A DNA stretch of 64,000 nucleotides, taken from NCBI GenBank assembly GCA_902773665.1, contig CACYFF010000009.1, positions 1-64,000 of the forward strand, given 5' to 3'. The notes beneath the pieces were generated by a model. It did not search any database. It was not told the origin of the DNA and saw nothing but the letters and a program-made list of their open reading frames with translations. Position numbers and translations under genes: made by a program. Shown here one piece after another: positions 58,939 through 64,000 of the stretch; position 1 is the stretch's first letter; the number at the start of each line of letters is the position of its first letter. The DNA comes from an uncultured Eubacteriales bacterium (GTDB lineage: Bacteria > Bacillota > Clostridia > Peptostreptococcales > Anaerovoracaceae).

Positions 58939-59056
58939 GGGGTGGTGCCCAAAGAGGCTCATCGAGCGATTGAGCGGGTGCCGCGACAACCGAGTTTGCT
59001 CCCGTCGCGGCCAAGCGAATGAGCGAAGATGAGGATGTGTTGGGCGACAGGACCCC
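58939..59056 (+). repeat. Structured ~118-nt repeat upstream of ilvC (copy 2)
   Basis: This is the second copy of the repeat at 31,203-31,321. The central hairpin is GCCGCGAC/GTCGCGGC (58,980-59,011). The outer stem reads GGGGT/ACCCC where copy 1 reads CGGGT/ACCCG, a compensatory pair change (58,939 with 59,056). It lies in the same orientation as ilvC, 71 bases before its start. Confidence 0.7.
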
Positions 59057-59127
59057 GAGGCGAATAATAGGACTTAATATACTTAATGCTTTTATTACCA
59101 ATGCTTTTATAACCAAGGAGAGTAAAC

Positions 59128-60141
59128 ATGCAGAGAATTTTCTATCAGCAGGACTGCAATCTGGACAAGCTCAAGGATAAGACAGTTGCGATCATCGGTT
59201 ACGGTTCTCAGGGTCACGCCCATGCGCTCAACCTGATGGAATCCGGCATCAAGGTCATCGTTGGCCTGTACGAAGGCAGCAAGAGCTGGGAAAAGGCCGA
59301 ACAGCAGGGCTGCACGGTCATGACCGCAGCAGATGCCGCCAAGAATGCCGATCTCATCATGATCCTCATCAACGACGAGAAGCAGGCGAAACTGTACAAG
59401 GAAAGCATCGAGCCGTATCTGACCGAAGGCAAGACCCTGGCATTCGCCCACGGTTTTAACATCCACTTTGGATGCATCCGCCCGCCCAAGAACGTAAACG
59501 TCATCATGATCGCGCCCAAGGGCCCCGGCCACACCGTCCGCAGCGAATATCTGGCGGGCAAGGGCGTTCCCGTGCTGGTAGCGGTCGAACAGGATGCCAC
59601 CGGCGACGCGCTGGACATCGCGCTGGCTTATGCCCTCGGTATCGGCGGCGCCAGAGCAGGCGCGCTGGAGACCACGTTCCGCACCGAGACCGAGACCGAC
59701 CTCTTCGGCGAACAGGCCGTTCTGTGCGGCGGCGTCTGCGCGCTGATGCAGGCAGGCTTCGAGACGCTCACCGAAGCGGGCTACGACGCCAGAAACGCTT
59801 ACTTCGAATGCATCCACGAGATGAAGCTCATCGTCGACCTGATCTATCAGAGCGGCTTTGAGGGCATGCGTTACTCCGTTTCCAATACCGCTGAATACGG
59901 CGACTACACCAGAGGCCCCGTCATCATCGGACCCGAGGTAAAGCAGAACATGAAGAAGATCCTCAAGGACATCCAGGACGGCTCCTTCGCCAAGGAATTC
60001 CTGCTGGAGATGGGTGCCGGCGACCAGGTCCACTTCAACGCGCTGCGCAAGCTGGCTTCCGAACATCCCTGCGAAGTCGTGGGCAAGGAAGTCCGCGCCA
60101 TGTACAGCTGGAGCGACGAAGACAAGCTGGTGAACAACTAG
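59128..60141 (+). CDS. ilvC: Ketol-acid reductoisomerase
   Basis: This 337-residue class I enzyme performs the second step of valine and isoleucine synthesis. The Rossmann part has [17 protein letters not shown] and a cofactor loop [15 protein letters not shown]. The segment [15 protein letters not shown] is normal, then the knotted helical domain has [16 protein letters not shown] (metal Asp and Glu), [23 protein letters not shown] and [13 protein letters not shown]. An AAGGAGAG site precedes the start. It lies behind the structured repeat and probably has separate control from ilvBN. Confidence 0.96.
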   Translation: MQRIFYQQDCNLDKLKDKTVAIIGYGSQGHAHALNLMESGIKVIVGLYEGSKSWEKAEQQGCTVMTAADAAKNADLIMILINDEKQAKLYKESIEPYLTEGKTLAFAHGFNIHFGCIRPPKNVNVIMIAPKGPGHTVRSEYLAGKGVPVLVAVEQDATGDALDIALAYALGIGGARAGALETTFRTETETDLFGEQAVLCGGVCALMQAGFETLTEAGYDARNAYFECIHEMKLIVDLIYQSGFEGMRYSVSNTAEYGDYTRGPVIIGPEVKQNMKKILKDIQDGSFAKEFLLEMGAGDQVHFNALRKLASEHPCEVVGKEVRAMYSWSDEDKLVNN

Positions 60142-60159
60142 TTTTAACAGGAGTTAGCT

Positions 60160-61830
60160 ATGATTAAAGAAACGATCGTTGACGGTTTCCAGAACGCGCC
60201 TCACCGCAGCCTTTACCATGCCCTGGGCATGACGAAGGAAGAGCAGGCGAGACCGCTCATCGGCATCGTCAGCTCTTATAACGAGATCGTGCCGGGTCAC
60301 ATGAACCTGGACAAGATCGTGGAAGCCGTTAAGCTCGGCGTCGCCATGGCGGGCGGCACGCCCATCGTGTTCCCGGCCATCGCGGTCTGCGACGGCATTG
60401 CCATGGGTCACACGGGGATGAAATACTCCCTCATCACCCGGGAGATGATCGCGGACTCCACGGAAGCCATGACTCTGGCCCACGGATTCGACGGCCTGGT
60501 GATGGTCCCCAACTGCGATAAGAACGTGCCGGGCCTGCTGATGGCTGCGGCCAGACTGAATATTCCTGCGATCTTCGTGTCCGGCGGTCCCATGCTGGCA
60601 GGCCGCATCGACGGCAAGAAGACGTCGCTTTCCAGCATGTTCGAGGCGGTGGGCGCCTACACGGCGGGCAAGATCGACGACGAGAAGCTCGAGGATTACT
60701 GCCTGCACACCTGCCCGACCTGCGGCAGCTGCTCCGGTATGTACACCGCGAACTCCATGAATTGCCTCACAGAAGTGCTGGGCATGGGTCTTCCCGGAAA
60801 CGGCACCATCCCCGCAGTCTATTCCGCTCGCATCGAGCTGGCGAAGCACGCGGGCATGCAGATCATGGAACTGGTCAAGAAGAACATCAAGCCCCGGGAT
60901 ATCATGACCCCGGCAGCGTTCCGCAACGCGCTGACGGCGGATATGGCCATCGGCTGCTCCTCCAACTCCATGCTGCACCTGCCGGCCATCGCCAACGAGT
61001 GCGGCATTGCCATCGATCTGGACATGGCCAACGAGATCTCCGAGAAGACGCCGAACATCTGCCATCTGGCACCGGCCGGCCGCACCTACATCGAAGATCT
61101 GAATGAAGCCGGCGGCATTCCCGCCGTGATGAAGGAACTGGAGGGTCTGGGCCTTCTGGATACGTCCGTGATGACCTGTACCGGCAAAACGCTGGGCGAG
61201 AACCTGGAGGGCGCTGTAAACCGGGACGAACAGGTGGTCCGCAAGCCGGAGAATGCTTTCAGCAAGACCGGCGGTCTGGCGATCCTGCGGGGCAACCTGG
61301 CTCCCGATGGCTGCGTCGTAAAGCGCTCCGCCGTCGACCCGGCCATGCTGGTCCACGAAGGTCCGGCCAAGTGCTTCGATTCCGAGGAAGAGGCCATTGC
61401 GGCCATCTACGGCGGAAAGATCGAGGCAGGGGATGTGGTGGTCATCCGTTACGAAGGTCCCTCCGGCGGCCCGGGCATGCGGGAGATGCTGTCTCCGACC
61501 TCTGCCATCGTCGGCATGGGTCTGGGCACTTCCTGCGCCCTCATCACCGACGGCAGGTTCTCCGGTGCCACGAGAGGCGCCTCCATCGGCCACGTTTCTC
61601 CGGAAGCGGCGAGAGGCGGTCTGATCGCTTACGTCAAGGATGGCGACCTGATCTCCATCAACATTCCGGAATATAAGATCGAGCTGAAGGTCTCCGAGGA
61701 GGAGATCGCAGCGCGCAAGGCGTCGATGACCCTGAAGAAGAAAGAGGGCATCAAGGGCGCTCTGGCCCGCTACGCCTCCATGGTAAGCTCCGCAGACAAG
61801 GGCGCCGTGGTGAATCAGTTCGTAGACTAA
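60160..61830 (+). CDS. ilvD: Dihydroxy-acid dehydratase
   Basis: The 556-residue Fe-S enzyme catalyses the third step of the pathway. Cluster cysteines and motifs are present: [56 protein letters not shown], and [21 protein letters not shown] in the C-terminal half. The segment [21 protein letters not shown] is the family signature 2. It is 18 bases behind ilvC. A strong terminator follows at 61,849, ending the ilv group. leuA-type genes and ilvE are not in this window. Confidence 0.96.
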   Translation: MIKETIVDGFQNAPHRSLYHALGMTKEEQARPLIGIVSSYNEIVPGHMNLDKIVEAVKLGVAMAGGTPIVFPAIAVCDGIAMGHTGMKYSLITREMIADSTEAMTLAHGFDGLVMVPNCDKNVPGLLMAAARLNIPAIFVSGGPMLAGRIDGKKTSLSSMFEAVGAYTAGKIDDEKLEDYCLHTCPTCGSCSGMYTANSMNCLTEVLGMGLPGNGTIPAVYSARIELAKHAGMQIMELVKKNIKPRDIMTPAAFRNALTADMAIGCSSNSMLHLPAIANECGIAIDLDMANEISEKTPNICHLAPAGRTYIEDLNEAGGIPAVMKELEGLGLLDTSVMTCTGKTLGENLEGAVNRDEQVVRKPENAFSKTGGLAILRGNLAPDGCVVKRSAVDPAMLVHEGPAKCFDSEEEAIAAIYGGKIEAGDVVVIRYEGPSGGPGMREMLSPTSAIVGMGLGTSCALITDGRFSGATRGASIGHVSPEAARGGLIAYVKDGDLISINIPEYKIELKVSEEEIAARKASMTLKKKEGIKGALARYASMVSSADKGAVVNQFVD

Positions 61831-61848
61831 TTATCGTTTGCTTTACCG

Positions 61849-61884
61849 GCCCGCGCCGCATTTTCAGCGGTGCGGGCTCTTTTC
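61849..61884 (+). terminator. Terminator after ilvD
   Basis: An 11-bp GC-rich stem (GCCCGCGCCGC / GCGGTGCGGGC) with a T-rich loop is followed by TCTTTT. A longer frame for the next gene starts before this hairpin and is not used. Confidence 0.88.
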
Positions 61885-61897
61885 GCAGGAGATCATT

Positions 61898-63082
61898 ATG
61901 GATTGGCAGGAGAAAAAGATCCTGGCGGCGAGGCTGCGGGGCTTAAGCGTTTTCCGCGGCGTGCTGGAAAACGGCGCTCCGATGGCCGTACTGGCGGAAC
62001 TGCTGGACAGCGACGCTTCGTACAGACAGCTGGAACTGCTCGGCGCGTTCTGTTACGGTCTTGCCCCCTGGGAGGGCGATTTCAGCCGTTTTCTGAAGGA
62101 AAATGTTTTTGAGGATGAGAATCCCGTCATCCGGGCGAAAGCCGCCGGAAAAACGGTCTCAGGGGCCTTAGAAGCGAACTGCAGGGCAGACCTGGACCTG
62201 TTCTCCATGCTCAGCCGTCTCTCCCCGGAAGATCTGTGCCCGGAATACGAAGATCTGAGGCCCGTATTTACTTCCGAACCGGTGGACTTTGCTGCCGCAT
62301 ACGAAGAGAGGCTGGTCAACGTTTCGAAGTACGGCTACGGCGTGTTCGCCGGCGCCGGCATGCTGCGTCTGGATGCGGACGGTAAGATCGTTCTCGTGGA
62401 ATCTCCGGACGCTATTACGCTGGACCGCTTCGTAGGCTACGAATACGAACGGGGCAGGGTGATGGACAACACGAAAGCGCTGCTGGCCGGACGGCCCGCC
62501 GCCAACATGCTGCTGTACGGCGACGCGGGGACCGGCAAGTCCTCGACGATCAAAGCCGTAGCGAACGCGCTGCGGGGCGAGGGACTGCGCCTGATCGAAC
62601 TGCGCAAGGACCAGCTTCTGAGCCTGTCTTCCGTGATGGGCCGCATCGCGGGAAATCCGTTAAAATTCATCATTTTTATCGACGATCTGTCCTTCAATAA
62701 GAACGACAGCGAATTCTCCATGCTGAAGGCAGCGCTGGAAGGGTCAGCCTCCGTGAAGGCCGACAACGCTGTCATCTACGCCACGAGCAACCGCCGGCAC
62801 ATCGTCAAGGAGAGTTTTGCGGACCGCTCCGCCGCCATGGACGACGTGCACATCAACGACACGATGCAGGAACTGATGAGCCTCTCGGACCGCTTCGGCG
62901 AAACGGTGTACTTCCAGAAGCCCAACAAGCAGCTGTATCTGCAGATCGTCAAGGATCTGGCGCAGCGGGCAGGCCTGGACATTCCTGAAGAAGAACTCTC
63001 GCAGAAAGCCGAAGCATACGCGCTGCGCAAGGGCAGCCGTTCCGCCCGGGCTGCAGAGCAGTTCGTGGACTCGCTGCGGTAG
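61898..63082 (+). CDS. DUF815 AAA-type ATPase
   Basis: This 394-residue protein has Walker A LLYGDAGTGKSSTIKAVAN (about residue 204), Walker B KFIIFIDDLSF (about 250), an Arg-bearing YATSNRRHIVKESFADR, and the C-terminal lid. Residues 1-170 form a helical N-terminal region typical of the family. The family is common in Firmicutes and of unknown role (chaperone- or loader-like is only a guess). I start at ATG 61898, after the ilvD terminator, behind GCAGGAGATC. Confidence 0.88.
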   Translation: MDWQEKKILAARLRGLSVFRGVLENGAPMAVLAELLDSDASYRQLELLGAFCYGLAPWEGDFSRFLKENVFEDENPVIRAKAAGKTVSGALEANCRADLDLFSMLSRLSPEDLCPEYEDLRPVFTSEPVDFAAAYEERLVNVSKYGYGVFAGAGMLRLDADGKIVLVESPDAITLDRFVGYEYERGRVMDNTKALLAGRPAANMLLYGDAGTGKSSTIKAVANALRGEGLRLIELRKDQLLSLSSVMGRIAGNPLKFIIFIDDLSFNKNDSEFSMLKAALEGSASVKADNAVIYATSNRRHIVKESFADRSAAMDDVHINDTMQELMSLSDRFGETVYFQKPNKQLYLQIVKDLAQRAGLDIPEEELSQKAEAYALRKGSRSARAAEQFVDSLR

Positions 63083-63106
63083 GGCGCAGTTTCCGCGGGG
63101 GTTTTC

Positions 63107-63994
63107 ATGAACGAACGCAGAGAGGGCATCCTTGCAGGGGTGCTGAGCAACATCATATGGGGCGTGCTTCCTATCTACTGGCACGCCCTGCGTCCCATCG
63201 ATTCCGGGGTCATCATCTTCTACCGGATCTTTTTGTGTACCGTCTCCAGCTATCTGGTGGCCCGGGCGAAATACAGCAGGGAAGAGCTGTTCGCACCCAT
63301 GAAAGACCGCAAACTGCTGGCGAAATTTGTGTGTGCCGGTATCCTCATTACGCTCAACTGGTCGCTGTACATCTGGGCCGTGAATGCCAACCATGTGATC
63401 GATACTTCCATCGGTTACTACATCGAACCGGTGGTGGTGTGCTGCTTCGGCGTGCTGTTTTTCGGTGACCGTCTCAGCAAATACAAAGGCATCGCGCTGG
63501 CATTTGCTGCGGCGGGCATTGCCGTCATCGTTCTGTACTACCGCCGGATTCCCTTGATCTCACTGGCTTTGGCGCTTTCGTTCTCTCTGTACGGAGCGGC
63601 GAAAAAGGGACTGTCGCAGCCACCGATCCTTTCTTTGTTTTACGAAACAATATTTCTGTCACCCATCGCTCTCGGGGTCATCCTGTACCTGGAGGGCACG
63701 GGGCAGGGGGCTTTCGCAGCTGTTTCGGATGCGCCGTGGAAGCTCCTGATGCTCCTGTTTGCCGGCATCCTGACGGCGACTCCCCTGATGCTGTTCGCCG
63801 AATCCGCCAACAAAGCCGGGCTGTTCGCCACCGGTCTCTGCGGATACATCTCTCCGACCATTTCGCTGTTTCTGAGCATCTATCTGTTCCACGAGCCCTT
63901 CGAACCGGTGCAGGCTATCGCGTTTGCCGTTATATGGGTCGGGCTGGCTTTCTTTACGTACGGGAAACTAAAAGAACCGTCCCCGAATGATTAA
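63107..63994 (+). CDS. rarD: RarD-type EamA transporter
   Basis: The 295-residue, 10-helix DMT-superfamily protein starts RREGILAGVLSNIIWGVLPIYWHAL, the RarD pattern, with NWSLYIWAVNANHVIDTSIGYYIEP in the middle. The second half includes LMLLFAGILTATPLMLFAESANK and GYISPTISLFLSIYLFHEPF. RarD proteins are permeases of uncertain substrate (chloramphenicol sensitivity in one case). It lies 24 bases after the DUF815 gene and could share its transcript. The stop is very close to the window end. Confidence 0.88.
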   Translation: MNERREGILAGVLSNIIWGVLPIYWHALRPIDSGVIIFYRIFLCTVSSYLVARAKYSREELFAPMKDRKLLAKFVCAGILITLNWSLYIWAVNANHVIDTSIGYYIEPVVVCCFGVLFFGDRLSKYKGIALAFAAAGIAVIVLYYRRIPLISLALALSFSLYGAAKKGLSQPPILSLFYETIFLSPIALGVILYLEGTGQGAFAAVSDAPWKLLMLLFAGILTATPLMLFAESANKAGLFATGLCGYISPTISLFLSIYLFHEPFEPVQAIAFAVIWVGLAFFTYGKLKEPSPND

Positions 63995-64000
63995 TAAAAC

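Noticed and set aside
1-64000. CRISPR arrays
   Set aside because: No series of regularly spaced short repeats was seen. GAGCGA-type motifs recur only within the structured repeats.

Overview
The window reads as chromosome of an anaerobic, fairly GC-rich Clostridia-type Firmicute. Supporting signs are the fused IspH-ribosomal protein S1 gene, pyruvate phosphate dikinase, two LtaS-type polyglycerol-phosphate synthases, a stand-alone partner-switching module (STAS, HATPase, SpoIIE-type phosphatase), a DUF815 ATPase and a Clostridia-style Tad locus. No species is claimed.

Layout. (1) Bases 1 to about 20,928 are foreign DNA inserted in the Tad ATPase gene cpaF. Only the cpaF 3' end survives here, from 20,922. 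The first part (1-5,327) is the right end of an integrative element: ParB-like protein, PemK/MazF toxin, small ORF, resolvase-like proteins, large serine integrase and a VanZ-like protein. A 161-bp sequence at its end (5,167-5,327) recurs at 20,768-20,928, exactly at the cpaF junction. The 15.6 kb between the copies therefore looks like a second, related element inserted in tandem at the same site. It starts with SymE and conjugation debris (fragments of VirD4, a helicase and a serine recombinase). It then carries an 11.5-kb cargo operon: AroM, PucR-type regulator, DUF917 protein, D-aminoacylase, a complete dipeptide ABC importer and an M20 amidohydrolase. The last cargo gene, a DppA-like D-aminopeptidase, is cut after 11 codons by an IS256-family insertion sequence.

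(2) 20,922-26,315 is the orphaned downstream half of the Tad pilus operon: TadB, TadC with a large extracytoplasmic domain, a Flp-like pilin, two TadE-like proteins, and DUF5702 and DUF6382-like proteins. (3) 26,337-34,758 is housekeeping: zinc ribbon, ispH-rpsA, a shikimate kinase-like gene, rmuC, a phosphoesterase, and a tightly coupled deoB-deoA-lipid kinase operon. (4) tRNA-Ser(CGA) is followed by a duplicated tRNA 3' end. (5) 35,057-49,641 holds a MATE exporter, tandem LTA synthases, an amino-acid permease with two amidohydrolases, an FGGY kinase and ppdK. (6) 49,732-56,549 holds the partner-switching module, a MATE gene remnant, small membrane proteins, a SulP transporter and a GIY-YIG protein. 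(7) 56,619-61,830 is the branched-chain amino acid cluster ilvB-ilvN-ilvC-ilvD, followed by DUF815 and RarD.

The most notable unexplained features are the tandem-element architecture with its D-amino-acid/peptide cargo, and a ~118-nt structured repeat found upstream of both deoB and ilvC, with a compensatory pair change between copies. All family names come from reading motifs by eye; no database search was possible.
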